Notes: generated by a model from the sequence alone, not told the origin. A DNA stretch of 64,000 bases from Bacteroidota bacterium (GCA_023446155.1 JAEXIT010000020.1:62001-126000), one strand, 5' to 3'. Shown: positions 17,676-26,940, counted from the stretch's first letter. Numbers and translations: made by a program.

Positions 17676-18475
17676 GTGGTACGAATCAGTTTTTTGATTA
17701 TTTTCCGGAATCTTTTTTTCCAGTTGTGAAGACTGTTCTTCATAACGGTAATCGTCGTCCAGTCGACCGTTATATCGTTTATTTTAAAGTCTTTTAGAAA
17801 GTTTCCGATACGCAGTGTTTGATCCTCATGTACTTCATAGGCTCTGGCATACCAGCTATGAAATGCTATTTTTTGTCCGTCGGGCAACAGGATTATATTA
17901 CCTATCGCATCCTCTCCTACCGGGTTTATGGTATCCAAATACAGGAATTTATATCCTTTGTGATGTGCCCAAAAATAAAAACAATAGTACGGTTCCTTAA
18001 GGCTTGCCACATCATACTTATATGGTAACGCGGTATAATCCTTATCCTGGTATAGCTTCGGAAAATAACGTTGGTACGTCATTATTTCCTTTTGATCATA
18101 TTTTTCTGCAATTTTTTTAAAATTAAGGACCGAAAAAAAGGTATTAATTGCTTCGGGATTGTTGTTTCGATGTCCTATCATTCCGCCATCCCGAACACCA
18201 CATATATCCAGATCATTGGATTTCATATGCTGTATAAGATCAAAAATCAGCTCGGAATCATAAAAGAAAATATCTTCATCGGCCATGATGATCCATTCGA
18301 AACCTTTGTTTTTTAATTTACGAAACATATAGTGAATACTGTCTATTCCGTACATTCCCTGCGTTCCGTCGATCACAATTTTGGTGATTCCTTTGGGAAA
18401 CAAAGTGGCTGTTTTTGCATACAGTTTAAAACTGGCTACTGTGGTTATAATTGCAATTTTATTTTTATCTACCAT
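17672..18475 (-). CDS. Putative GT-A-type glycosyltransferase, family not recognised
   Basis: 267 aa, soluble, with a very basic C-terminus (KKRFRKIIKKLIRTT) that could contact the membrane. The N-terminal strand KIAIITTVASFKLYAKTATL and the later WIIMADEDIFFYDSELIFDL carry a DED acidic motif where GT-A enzymes bind metal and nucleotide. GVRDGGMIGHRNNNPEA and INPVGEDAIGN follow. Overlap (4 nt) with the downstream GT2 gene and a 10-nt gap to the upstream one place it in the operon. I do not recognise a named family. Transferase function is inferred from the motif and context. Confidence 0.65.
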   Translation of the reverse strand: MVDKNKIAIITTVASFKLYAKTATLFPKGITKIVIDGTQGMYGIDSIHYMFRKLKNKGFEWIIMADEDIFFYDSELIFDLIQHMKSNDLDICGVRDGGMIGHRNNNPEAINTFFSVLNFKKIAEKYDQKEIMTYQRYFPKLYQDKDYTALPYKYDVASLKEPYYCFYFWAHHKGYKFLYLDTINPVGEDAIGNIILLPDGQKIAFHSWYARAYEVHEDQTLRIGNFLKDFKINDITVDWTTITVMKNSLHNWKKRFRKIIKKLIRTT

Positions 18476-18485
18476 TTCACTTTTC

Positions 18486-19514
18486 TTAATTTTTCAAATA
18501 GGTTGGTATCATCCGAGTTGGCAATCCTTTGCAACGAAAAAATAAAGGTAAAATACTTTTATGGAATACAATCCGGGCAAACAATCGGATCTTAATTAAG
18601 TACCCTATTTCGGTAGCTTTTATGATTTTTAAATCGGGTTGTTTTACTTCTGCAACCGGCGTATTTTTAAGTTGCTCCAATACATCTCCCATCCAGGGTT
18701 CGGTTATATTTCCAAGATGGTATGCAAAATTATCTTCCGTCGCCAATCGGTAATAACCGGATTTGACCACCGGAATATCCAATATATCCCGTTCGCTGGT
18801 TCCGCCCAAACGGTACCGGGTATATCTGGGCAATCCTTTTTCGAAAATCTCTTGTCTATAGGTCGCCAGAAAATGTCCGGCTCCTACAACTGCACGACAA
18901 TTGTTTTCGGTTATTGTCAGATATTTTTGCAGTTGGTATTCGTTATAAAAATCTTCGTTGCCTACGCTATGGGCAAAAGCTTTTAATCCTTCCGGGTTGA
19001 TCACTTCCGTGAATTTTAATTTTCCGGACCAGAAATAATCCCAAAGGATATTACTCGTATACGTTTTATACGATCGCGAAGACGGCGTAGGACAAACGGC
19101 TCCGGCTTTAGGGAAATTTTCAAACACCGCATACGAAGCCTTTTGCCATCCAGGTAAAAACAGCACATCCGAATCTGCTATGGTTACCAAAGGAAAGTCA
19201 TTTCCGGACAAGCCCTTTAAAACGGCATTCATTTTTCCGATATTTGTGGTATGTAGCAACTCATTAATTTTTTGAGCCGCAAGTAATTCATTCAAATAAG
19301 CAACGATGACTTCACAACTACCATTATTGACAATCGTGATATAGGTTTTGGAATGAACCGTTAGCAATAACGAATCCATACAATATTTCAGTATTTCTAA
19401 ACTGTCTTTAAAATAGCCTTCGAAAGATGGAATATAGACCGGCAAGATTACCTGATGAAAATAATCCTTCGATTGTTGTATTTGATCTTTATGTGGATTA
19501 AATCCTACCCGCAT
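18486..19514 (-). CDS. Glycosyltransferase family 2-like (GT-A)
   Basis: 342 aa. An N-terminal extension of about 25 residues leads to VILPVYIPSFEGYFKDSLEI. The metal motif is VTIADSDVLFLPGWQKA (about residues 110-125). An AVVGAGHFLATYRQEIF stretch lies in the acceptor region. An 80-nt AT-rich gap separates it from the previous operon gene, the largest gap within this operon, with only a weak TATATTTT promoter-like sequence. Donor unknown. Confidence 0.78.
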   Translation of the reverse strand: MRVGFNPHKDQIQQSKDYFHQVILPVYIPSFEGYFKDSLEILKYCMDSLLLTVHSKTYITIVNNGSCEVIVAYLNELLAAQKINELLHTTNIGKMNAVLKGLSGNDFPLVTIADSDVLFLPGWQKASYAVFENFPKAGAVCPTPSSRSYKTYTSNILWDYFWSGKLKFTEVINPEGLKAFAHSVGNEDFYNEYQLQKYLTITENNCRAVVGAGHFLATYRQEIFEKGLPRYTRYRLGGTSERDILDIPVVKSGYYRLATEDNFAYHLGNITEPWMGDVLEQLKNTPVAEVKQPDLKIIKATEIGYLIKIRLFARIVFHKSILPLFFRCKGLPTRMIPTYLKN

Positions 19515-19594
19515 CGTATTTAGAGTAATTTGTTTTATCTGTAAAATATACGAAAAAACATATCGTGTTGTTGTTTTTATATTTGATTCCTTAT

Positions 19595-20581
19595 TTAATT
19601 TTCGATGGTTTCATTGATATCCACCATGGCACTTTTTAAAAAATTATAGCCTTTATTTGAAATCGTAATGAGTATAAAACCGATATAAATCCGGATCTTA
19701 TCTTTTAGCGGATAGCTTGTTTTGGAAATATTTTTCAGTATTTGACTACTGTATCCTTTTATTGTTTTTCCGGAAGTCATTTTGATCTGATAAAACGAAC
19801 TCAACTGTCGGTATAGTAAATATTGTTGGAGTGTATTTTTATTTGGTGAAGCCGAAGTCGCTACAACTTTAAATGCTTTTAAAAAAAATTTAAGTCGGGA
19901 AATATGCGACGCAAGTTCGTTGGCTTTGTCTTGTGTTATACTTTGATGTCCTCTTCTGATTCCAAACAGCACATCGTCTTTGTATACATATTTTAAATGG
20001 TTAGCCAACATCCGGAAATGGAAATCCGTTTCATGGCTATTGGCTAATTCTTCATCAAATAGTACTTTGTCCAACAATGTGGTACGTCTCCATAACGGCG
20101 ATCCGGTAAAAAAATAATGATTCTTGGTAAGATAGGCCGTTAAGACATCCTCCTTTGGGGTTCGGTTGGCTCCGAAAACCCTTCTGACGGTTGTTCCTTC
20201 TGTAAAATCTTCTGCCAGACAGGCGCAAAAATCCAGTTCCTTATCGTTTTCCAGTATCCGAACCTGTTTTTCCAGAAAATCGGCATACAGAATATCGTCA
20301 CTATCAAACCATTTTATATAGGTTCCGTTGCTTTTTTCAAAACCATAATTCCGACAAGCATTGGCGCCTTTAGTTCGGTTATCGGGTCTTTTATAATAGC
20401 GAAACCGCGCATCTTTATTGCTATAAGCCGACAGGACTTCTTCGGTATCGTCTGTCGAACCATCGTCCACTACAATACATTCCCAGTCCTGATAGGTTTG
20501 CGCCAGCATACTGTCCAGCGTTGCTCCAATCAGATTGGCCCGATTATAGGTTGGAATAATTACAGATACTACGGCTTTCAT
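19595..20581 (-). CDS. Glycosyltransferase family 2 (GT-A)
   Basis: 328 aa. Textbook GT2 N-terminus: VSVIIPTYNRANLIGATLDS, CIVVDDGSTDDTEEVLSAY, then GTYIKWFDSDDILYADFLEK with the DSDD metal motif (about residues 93-97). The acceptor half carries SHETDFHFRMLAN. It overlaps the upstream GT2 gene by 4 nt. Probably inverting. Donor unknown. Confidence 0.9.
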   Translation of the reverse strand: MKAVVSVIIPTYNRANLIGATLDSMLAQTYQDWECIVVDDGSTDDTEEVLSAYSNKDARFRYYKRPDNRTKGANACRNYGFEKSNGTYIKWFDSDDILYADFLEKQVRILENDKELDFCACLAEDFTEGTTVRRVFGANRTPKEDVLTAYLTKNHYFFTGSPLWRRTTLLDKVLFDEELANSHETDFHFRMLANHLKYVYKDDVLFGIRRGHQSITQDKANELASHISRLKFFLKAFKVVATSASPNKNTLQQYLLYRQLSSFYQIKMTSGKTIKGYSSQILKNISKTSYPLKDKIRIYIGFILITISNKGYNFLKSAMVDINETIEN

Positions 20582-21480
20582 TTTTTAAAAGTACTTATAA
20601 AGAAACGTCGAATCAATTTTAAAAAAGAGATTGGTGTAAAATTAAGGGCATACAGCTTTCCCAATCGCAGCCATTCTTTTAGGACTAACTTTCGTTGGTC
20701 TTTAATGGCAACTTCATACAGTAACAGCAAAGCTAATCGTTCCTTTTTGGGAAATAGCGTTACATTTCGCAGTATAAAATCTCCGAAAAATTGTTCTTTG
20801 GCCTTCTTTTTTAAAACGGTATTGTCTTGCCTACCCGAAATATTCATTTCTGAGAATCGGATAAAGACAAAACTTTCGTTAATGGTATAAATGTTTTTTT
20901 GTTCGGAGAAATCGATCCAGGCCCGGTCGTCGCTATACCAAGCCAAAGGATAATCGTAAAAACCATAGGTAGTATAAGCCCTTTTGGTAAAAATATATTC
21001 CGACAGCGAGCTACGTGTAAGTGCTGTCGTTTTTTTAAAAAAAGAATCCGTTGCTTTTTCCCAAACGGGATGCAAAAAAGGATCTGAAATCCGATCTGTT
21101 TCCTGAAAGATTATTTTTGAGGCAAATTTGACCACGTTGGTTTTGCCTTTAAACTGTTCGTAATGGCCATACCAGGATGCTATTGTATTGTCCGACAATA
21201 CATCATCGTCGCCTAAAATCATAATCCATTCCTCCTCACGGATCAAATCGACACAACGATCCCACTGCCGAACCAGTGAAGTTCCTCCCCTATTGGTTTC
21301 AAAGCGATGGTATTCGAATGGAAACTGACCACTAAACTGCTGCAATACTTCCGACGGATCATCGGGACTCGCATCGTCTCCGATATACACCGTAAAACGT
21401 TTGTCAGTTTGATTGGCGAGTGAACGCAGTGTTGCTTCAAAAAACTGAATCTTGTAATATGGAATTACGATTGCCAGCAT
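20578..21480 (-). CDS. Glycosyltransferase family 2 (GT-A)
   Basis: 300 aa. It shows MLAIVIPYYKIQFFEATLRS, VYIGDDASPDDPSEVLQQF and EEWIMILGDDDVLSDNTI, with the acidic GDDD motif near residue 92. DYPLAWYSDDRAWIDFSE lies in the acceptor part. It overlaps the upstream methyltransferase by 1 nt (TAATG) and the downstream GT2 gene by 4 nt. Donor unknown. Confidence 0.89.
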   Translation of the reverse strand: MLAIVIPYYKIQFFEATLRSLANQTDKRFTVYIGDDASPDDPSEVLQQFSGQFPFEYHRFETNRGGTSLVRQWDRCVDLIREEEWIMILGDDDVLSDNTIASWYGHYEQFKGKTNVVKFASKIIFQETDRISDPFLHPVWEKATDSFFKKTTALTRSSLSEYIFTKRAYTTYGFYDYPLAWYSDDRAWIDFSEQKNIYTINESFVFIRFSEMNISGRQDNTVLKKKAKEQFFGDFILRNVTLFPKKERLALLLLYEVAIKDQRKLVLKEWLRLGKLYALNFTPISFLKLIRRFFISTFKK

Positions 21481-22298
21481 TATTTAAACGCTTTTTTTAG
21501 AAACTTTAACGGTTGTAACACCATATGTCCTACTTTATAGGAGTTTGAATTATAAACTTTTGCTATTTTTTGTTGGTATTCTATTTCCATGATACTACTC
21601 CCGTCAAAAACCGAAAATCCCTGTCGGTCAAAAGACTCATCTGAAGCAATAGCTATTAAATACAAAGCGGGTATCTCCGTTTGTTGTACCGCCTGATAAT
21701 CGCCCGTCATAATCACTGGTGTTTCGCGGTTTACTACATCGGTAATCAGCGAATTCCCGTTACTATAGCGTTGTGCCAGTAACTGTTGTTCGGTAAAATA
21801 ACCCGACAATAATGTCTCAAATTCCTGTTGGTAGAGCTCTTTAATATGGAACTCGTTTTTAAAATTCCGCTGATCGGAATAATACAACTTATCCGGAGTA
21901 GAGATGATCACTATACCGCCCGGTTTTAAAACGCGTTTGATTTCGCGTAACATTTCATCATGCTGATCGTGATGCTCGATGGTTTCAAAGCTAACCACCA
22001 CATCCACACTTTGGTTTTCCAGCGGAATAGCACTGGTACTTCCCTGTTGGAAACGGATATTATTTTTGTGGTATTTGTGTGTTGCCGCCGTTACGGCTGC
22101 TTCGTCTATATCGACGCCATATACAAATGCGGCATGTTCACTTAACAGATTGGTTCCGTATCCTTCGCCACTGGCAATATCGAGAACCGTTTTTCCGGTC
22201 ACGTATTGTTTCGCAATAGCATAACGATGCAAATGATCGATAGCATCTCTGTTATATATAAATGTTTCGAGGCGTTCGCCAGTCCATCGTTTTTTCAT
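21480..22298 (-). CDS. Class I SAM-dependent methyltransferase, possible glycan chain terminator
   Basis: About 272 aa. The N-terminal pattern TGERLETF...HLHRYAIA and the SAM-binding loop VLDIASGEGYGTNLL (about residues 37-51) are typical of methyltransferases in polysaccharide loci. VVVSFETIEHHDQHDEMLRE and LKPGGIVIISTPD complete the fold. I chose the ATG at 22298 because it overlaps the stop of wzt by 4 nt (ATGA); a longer start at 22310 adds four residues. Being directly coupled to an ATPase with a glycan-binding extension, it may cap the non-reducing end of the chain. That is by analogy with ABC-exported O8/O9 antigens; methylation site unknown. Confidence 0.85.
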   Translation of the reverse strand: MKKRWTGERLETFIYNRDAIDHLHRYAIAKQYVTGKTVLDIASGEGYGTNLLSEHAAFVYGVDIDEAAVTAATHKYHKNNIRFQQGSTSAIPLENQSVDVVVSFETIEHHDQHDEMLREIKRVLKPGGIVIISTPDKLYYSDQRNFKNEFHIKELYQQEFETLLSGYFTEQQLLAQRYSNGNSLITDVVNRETPVIMTGDYQAVQQTEIPALYLIAIASDESFDRQGFSVFDGSSIMEIEYQQKIAKVYNSNSYKVGHMVLQPLKFLKKAFK

Positions 22299-23578
22299 AT
22301 TTTTTCCCATTTTAACAACGGACGCACCAATCCGGGGAATCGTCCTGAATAATTTCCACGGGCCGTATTATCGCCCATTTCATCAATGATATTAAATCCA
22401 ACCACTTCCATTTCGTGGAATTCCACATGAAACGGACTATACCGCATAATTGCAAAACTACAGGTATACCCACCCTCTGCCAGTAAATTACCGGGAATTT
22501 CGATGGTCTTGGTATACATCCCTTTGGATACGGGTTCCTGTAACGTATCGGATTTTGTATCGTGTGAACTCAGAATATGCACGCCCTGATTATTAAACAA
22601 GTTGAATCCATGCGTGAACTGTTGCCGGTCTTTGAGCACTTCGTACGTAAAGCGCACCATTACCGGACTTGAGATCATATGATTGAGTGACGTTTCCTGA
22701 TGCTGATTCAGTACTTCCGCTTTATGCAAACGGAAAAATTCCGATCCGGGATGGTCATTTTCCCATTGTCGTGTGGCACTTTGTTGTGATTCTCTCAGAT
22801 ATTCGTCAATACAATCGTCAACATTACCTTCAAAAACCACCCTTCCATGTTCCATCACGATCCCTTTAGTACAAAGACTTTTAACCGCAGCCATATTATG
22901 ACTTACAAACAATACTGTTCGTCCTTCGCCTTTGGCGATATCCTGCATTTTCCCGATGGCTTTTTTCTGAAATTCCGCATCTCCAACCGCCAATACTTCA
23001 TCGACGACTAAAATTTCCGGTTCCAGGTGTGCCGCAACAGCAAATGCCAATCGGACGGTCATTCCACTACTATAACGTTTTACCGGTGTGTCGATATAAC
23101 GTTCGCAACCGCTAAACGCAATAATTTCATCTATTTTGGAGGTGATCTCATTTTTGGTCATTCCCAGGATCGAACCGTTTAGGTAGATATTTTCCCTACC
23201 GGTCATTTCCGGATGAAACCCCGTACCTACTTCCAGTAACGAAGCAATACGCCCCCGGGTTTTGATACTTCCGGTTGTGGGCGCCGTTACCCGGGATAGG
23301 ATTTTTAACAGCGTGGATTTTCCCGCTCCGTTTTTCCCAATAATCCCCAGTACATCTCCCCGTTCGACTTCGAAACTGATATCGTGCAAGGCCCAGACAT
23401 AATCACTGTTACCTTTTCGCGAACGGTCGTTCACATCACCGATTTTTAAATACGGATCTTCTTTACCGCGCACTCTGTGCCACCATCTGTTTAAATCATG
23501 GCTTACAGTTCCCGTACCGACCGTTCCCAAGCGATATTGTTTGGAAATATGTTCGGCCTTTAGAATTACATCTTTCAC
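22295..23578 (-). CDS. wzt: Polysaccharide ABC transporter ATPase with C-terminal glycan-recognition domain (Wzt-like)
   Basis: 427 aa. It powers export of an undecaprenyl-linked glycan across the inner membrane. The N-terminal ATPase has an insertion after residue 20 typical of Wzt/TagH, Walker A GKNGAGKST (81-89), signature SSGMT (about 170), Walker B ILVVDE (189-194) and the switch histidine in LFVSHN. Residues from about 260 to 427 form a beta-rich Wzt C-terminal domain, which in characterised systems binds the modified chain end. No permease is adjacent. The only candidate partner in the window is wzm at 50417-51289, about 27 kb away. First gene of the long operon, with its own promoter. 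Confidence 0.9.
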   Translation of the reverse strand: MKDVILKAEHISKQYRLGTVGTGTVSHDLNRWWHRVRGKEDPYLKIGDVNDRSRKGNSDYVWALHDISFEVERGDVLGIIGKNGAGKSTLLKILSRVTAPTTGSIKTRGRIASLLEVGTGFHPEMTGRENIYLNGSILGMTKNEITSKIDEIIAFSGCERYIDTPVKRYSSGMTVRLAFAVAAHLEPEILVVDEVLAVGDAEFQKKAIGKMQDIAKGEGRTVLFVSHNMAAVKSLCTKGIVMEHGRVVFEGNVDDCIDEYLRESQQSATRQWENDHPGSEFFRLHKAEVLNQHQETSLNHMISSPVMVRFTYEVLKDRQQFTHGFNLFNNQGVHILSSHDTKSDTLQEPVSKGMYTKTIEIPGNLLAEGGYTCSFAIMRYSPFHVEFHEMEVVGFNIIDEMGDNTARGNYSGRFPGLVRPLLKWEKI

Positions 23579-23613
23579 CGGATAGTATTGGTAGTTTTAA
23601 TGTTAATAGTTTA

Positions 23614-23645
23614 CAAACTTATCTATAATTTTAGACGGAGTCAAA
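23614..23645 (-). promoter_or_regulatory. Promoter of the wzt-neuABC operon
   Basis: On the minus strand TTTG (complement of 23642-23645) is followed by a 20-nt spacer and TAAGTTTG (complement of 23614-23621), a full match to the -33/-7 pattern of Bacteroidota. The predicted leader is about 30 nt. It is one of the best-formed promoters in the window and probably drives over 21 kb of genes. Confidence 0.62.
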
Positions 23646-23741
23646 TTTAACGAAATAAAGTCCTGAAACAATATTTTCTTTTGCCATAAGCTTCCTTTTC
23701 CATCGCCTTATTACGGGTTATTTTTACACACTCAAATTGGC

Positions 23742-23749
23742 TATATTTG
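23742..23749 (+). promoter_or_regulatory. -7 promoter element (TATATTTG) for the cpsB-like gene
   Basis: TATATTTG matches TAnnTTTG exactly and ends only 4 nt before the ATG at 23754. No TTG-type -33 element was found at the usual spacing. If this element is used, the transcript would start at or next to the start codon. Confidence 0.45.
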
Positions 23750-23753
23750 CAGT

Positions 23754-24485
23754 ATGTTATCATTCTTAAAATCCAAACCCCTTTTAAAGGAACTTATTCC
23801 ACAGGACTATACCGATATTCATTCCCATCTTCTTTTTGGGATTGACGACGGTGCCCAAACTCAGGACGATACGGCTTATTTACTGGACTCGTGTCGTACA
23901 TTCGGTTTCGCTCGTATGATAACGACTCCGCATACCTGTAGTTCGGTTTGGGAAAACACCCGTGAAGGCATCGAAACCAAACTTAACGAAGTACAAAATC
24001 TTTTACCGGAGCTTTGCGGAGCATTACAGTTAAAAGCCGCTTCGGAGTATATGCTGGACGATACTTTCGTAAAATTATTCCAAAACGAAAAACTGCTAAC
24101 CTTAAAAGACAACTACGTTCTGGTGGAGATGTCGTATATCAATCCCCCCATTCAGTTGTTTGATATTTTATTTGAGTTACAGCTAGCCGGATACCAGCCT
24201 GTACTGGCCCATCCGGAGCGTTATAATTTTTATCACAACAATTTCGAGGCTTATAAAAAACTTAAAAAAGCCGGATGCCTGTTTCAGGCCAACCTGCTTT
24301 CCACTGTTGGTTATTATGGCGACCATGTTACCAAAGCGGTTGAAAAACTATTTAAAAACGACATGATCGATTTTACCGGTTCCGATATCCACCATAAAAA
24401 TCATATTATTTCTTTTTCTAAAAAAGTAAAAGTTGACGAGCTCTTGCTTGTCGCTGCGATGAAACGAAATACCCTTTTTAAATAA
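23754..24485 (+). CDS. PHP-family tyrosine-protein phosphatase, CpsB/YwqE type
   Basis: 243 aa. It is predicted to remove phosphate from the tyrosine tail of the Wzc-type autokinases, controlling polysaccharide chain length or export. The metal-binding PHP motifs are in order: DIHSHLLFGIDDGAQ (about residues 20-34), TTPHT, AHPERYNF and GSDIHHKNH. Length is usual. No earlier start is possible without running into the promoter, and the DIHSH motif needs this N-terminus. It is the only plus-strand gene inside the super-locus. It converges on wzc1 with a shared terminator between them. Confidence 0.87.
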   Translation: MLSFLKSKPLLKELIPQDYTDIHSHLLFGIDDGAQTQDDTAYLLDSCRTFGFARMITTPHTCSSVWENTREGIETKLNEVQNLLPELCGALQLKAASEYMLDDTFVKLFQNEKLLTLKDNYVLVEMSYINPPIQLFDILFELQLAGYQPVLAHPERYNFYHNNFEAYKKLKKAGCLFQANLLSTVGYYGDHVTKAVEKLFKNDMIDFTGSDIHHKNHIISFSKKVKVDELLLVAAMKRNTLFK

Positions 24486-24488
24486 ACT

Positions 24489-24519
24489 AAAAAAGTCCTT
24501 ATAAATAAGGACTTTTTTT
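24489..24519. terminator. Bidirectional rho-independent terminator
   Basis: An 8-bp stem (GTCCTTAT 24495-24502 with ATAAGGAC 24505-24512) is flanked by six A on the left and a run of T on the right. It therefore has a U-tract in both directions and serves the convergent cpsB-like gene and wzc1. Confidence 0.8.
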
Positions 24520-24537
24520 ATGAATTACCGGGTTTGT

Positions 24538-26934
24538 TTATCGGTTAAAAATTTTCTTCCACCATGGTCTTTCCTCTTCAATATCGGCTCCATAACCATA
24601 ACCGTAGCCATAACCGTAACCTTTTGTGGTATCGGTATCGTTTAACAACAGACACATATTTGGTAATTTTTTCTCTCTGTAAATTGTTTGCGGTACATTT
24701 AGCATACGCTTATCCAGATAGTTTGCGCGCACCACATAGATAAAGACATCCGCGAGATGTGCCACCAACATAGTATCGGTTACCAAACTTACCGGAGCGG
24801 TATCGACCACGATATAATCGTATTCTTTTTTCAATTGTTCAAAAAGCGTATTTACTTTTTTGCTCATCAATAATTCGGCCGGATTCGGAGGAATTACTCC
24901 GGAAGGCAACACGTAGAACTCTTCAAAACCACTGTGCTTAATGATGTAGTTATTGACATCATCATCTTTTGACGACAGGTAATTGGTTAAACCTTTGGAT
25001 GGAATCTGGATATATTCATCCAGTCTTGGATTACGAATATCCAAACCAATCAACAATACTTTTTTACCCGACAAGGCAATTGTAGCTGCGATATTGGCTG
25101 CGATAAAGGTTTTTCCTTCTTTCGGGAACGTTGATGTGAGGAAAATAGTTTTTGCCTGTCCTTCCGGAACATGGTTTAGCATAAATTCCAGATTTGTTTT
25201 AGCAATCCGCAAGGCTTCTGCTGCACTACTTCGACTAGTAGTCGTGATCAATTCGTTAGCCGAAAGCGATTGTGGTATATCACCCAGAAAAGGTGCTCTG
25301 ATTTTTGACTCTACATCCTGACGTGATTTTACTTTTGTATCTAACAGATCACTTAGATAGATTATTCCAAGCGGAATCAGTAATCCTATTAAAAGTGCGA
25401 TCAGGTAAATCAGATTTTTTTTCGGTGAAACGGGGATATCCGAAGCTTTCGCTGCATCGATTACTTTAGCATTAGGGGCCGTTACCGCCAGAGAAATTGC
25501 CGTTTCTTCGCGTTTTTGTAACAGATACAGGTATAATGATTCTTTGATTTGCTGTTGCCGCTGTAACACTCTGAACTCACGTTCCTGCGTTGGGATTCGT
25601 GAGATACGTCCGCCCAGCAAACCTTCCTGACGATCCAGATTGCGTTTTTTAATCGTTAATGTCGTTTGCATACGATTCAGGCTTTCCTCTACACTAATTT
25701 TTAAAGCTTCTATTTTCTCATCTAAGGCAATAATAATCGGGTTACTTGGCGTAGAACTTTTAAGAATACGGTTTCGCTCCAGTACCATTTTATTAAACTC
25801 ATCAATAGATGTAGAGGCAGTAACGTTGGCAGCAAGATTATTTGGAACAAGATTACTTGGAATAAGATCTCCCTTTTTACTACTTTTTAAAAAGTCTTTC
25901 ATCGAAGCGACCACCTTCATCTGGGTTTCGGTTTCGATGACGCTTTTTTCATACTGACTGGCACTTTCCAGGAACAACCCTGCTTCGGAAGTGATGTCTG
26001 TAATTTTATTTTGTTTTTTATACCCTTCCACATTTTTCTCTACCCCGTCCAGTTCCTGAGTGATCAATTCCAAACGTTGGGAGATAAAACGCGAGGTATT
26101 TTCGGAAATAAAATTTTTATCTGCGATAGCATCTTCATTATATATTCTAACCAAAGCATTTAAAAAATCCTCCGCTCTTTCTTTAACAGGATCGGTTAAC
26201 GACAATTCGATAACGCTGGTATTCTTACTTAGCGGGTTTACGATCAATTTTGTTTTAAAATTTTCAGTAACTTTCGATAAGGAAACTATTTTAACATGAA
26301 CAAGAAAAGGATCATTACTATGGCTTTTACCTGCAGCATCTATCAGGTTTTCTAGTTTTTTGTTAACAATGAATGTTCCATACTTGGTTTTCACCTCACT
26401 TCCATAAGAATATTCCCCTAATTTATTTTCTTTATCATCATAGATCAAAAAACGATCATTGTTTTTATTTTCTATTCTGTAAGCAAAATTTTGCAAATAA
26501 AAATCTTTGCTTTTATTTATAAACTCAATTTTAATTGGCGAATCTTTATAGAAAAAAGAAGACTTAACCCTTCCTTCAGCGATATAAAATACGTTTAAAT
26601 CTAATCTTTGTATAACGTTTTCTACTAAAGTTCTGGATTTTAAGACCTCCACTTCATTATCGACACTACTTTTTGCCCCTGTCAACATTCCAATATCTGA
26701 GAAAGCCGCTAATTCAGAAGCGATTCCCCCTTTTTTATCATCTTTTACAAGTATCGTTGAAACCGCTTTATAGCTAGGTGATGTATAATACCGTAAATAT
26801 AAGAATGCTACTACTATTGAAAGGAATACCCCCAGCACAAACCAATGCCAATGGATTAAGTATTTATCAATCTGTTCACGAATAGAAAAGTTATTTTCGT
26901 TTTGCTCCTCAAAATTATTAAATTCCTGGCTCAT
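24538..26934 (-). CDS. wzc: Polysaccharide co-polymerase / tyrosine autokinase (Wzc), first copy
   Basis: 798 aa, Wzc with integral BY-kinase. There is an N-terminal membrane helix (about residues 32-52), a long periplasmic region with coiled-coil stretches, a second helix (about 512-530) and a cytoplasmic kinase. The kinase shows Walker A (FPKEGKT, about 603-609), Walker A' (LLIGLDIRNPR, about 627-637) and Walker B (YIVVDTAP, about 707-714). The C-terminal tail carries five Tyr-Gly pairs (about 782-792), the likely autophosphorylation cluster. The Walker A has Lys where Gly is more usual (PKEGKT for PGEGKT). It follows wza1 by 6 nt. It should control chain length and export of the Region B glycan and be reversed by the neighbouring PHP phosphatase. 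Confidence 0.92.
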   Translation of the reverse strand: MSQEFNNFEEQNENNFSIREQIDKYLIHWHWFVLGVFLSIVVAFLYLRYYTSPSYKAVSTILVKDDKKGGIASELAAFSDIGMLTGAKSSVDNEVEVLKSRTLVENVIQRLDLNVFYIAEGRVKSSFFYKDSPIKIEFINKSKDFYLQNFAYRIENKNNDRFLIYDDKENKLGEYSYGSEVKTKYGTFIVNKKLENLIDAAGKSHSNDPFLVHVKIVSLSKVTENFKTKLIVNPLSKNTSVIELSLTDPVKERAEDFLNALVRIYNEDAIADKNFISENTSRFISQRLELITQELDGVEKNVEGYKKQNKITDITSEAGLFLESASQYEKSVIETETQMKVVASMKDFLKSSKKGDLIPSNLVPNNLAANVTASTSIDEFNKMVLERNRILKSSTPSNPIIIALDEKIEALKISVEESLNRMQTTLTIKKRNLDRQEGLLGGRISRIPTQEREFRVLQRQQQIKESLYLYLLQKREETAISLAVTAPNAKVIDAAKASDIPVSPKKNLIYLIALLIGLLIPLGIIYLSDLLDTKVKSRQDVESKIRAPFLGDIPQSLSANELITTTSRSSAAEALRIAKTNLEFMLNHVPEGQAKTIFLTSTFPKEGKTFIAANIAATIALSGKKVLLIGLDIRNPRLDEYIQIPSKGLTNYLSSKDDDVNNYIIKHSGFEEFYVLPSGVIPPNPAELLMSKKVNTLFEQLKKEYDYIVVDTAPVSLVTDTMLVAHLADVFIYVVRANYLDKRMLNVPQTIYREKKLPNMCLLLNDTDTTKGYGYGYGYGYGADIEEERPWWKKIFNR

Positions 26935-26940
26935 CTATAT

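Noticed and set aside
24588..24625. Short tandem repeat resembling a minisatellite, also at 51380-51410
   Set aside because: It encodes the in-frame Tyr-Gly tail of the Wzc kinases, so it is protein-level repetition rather than a DNA element.
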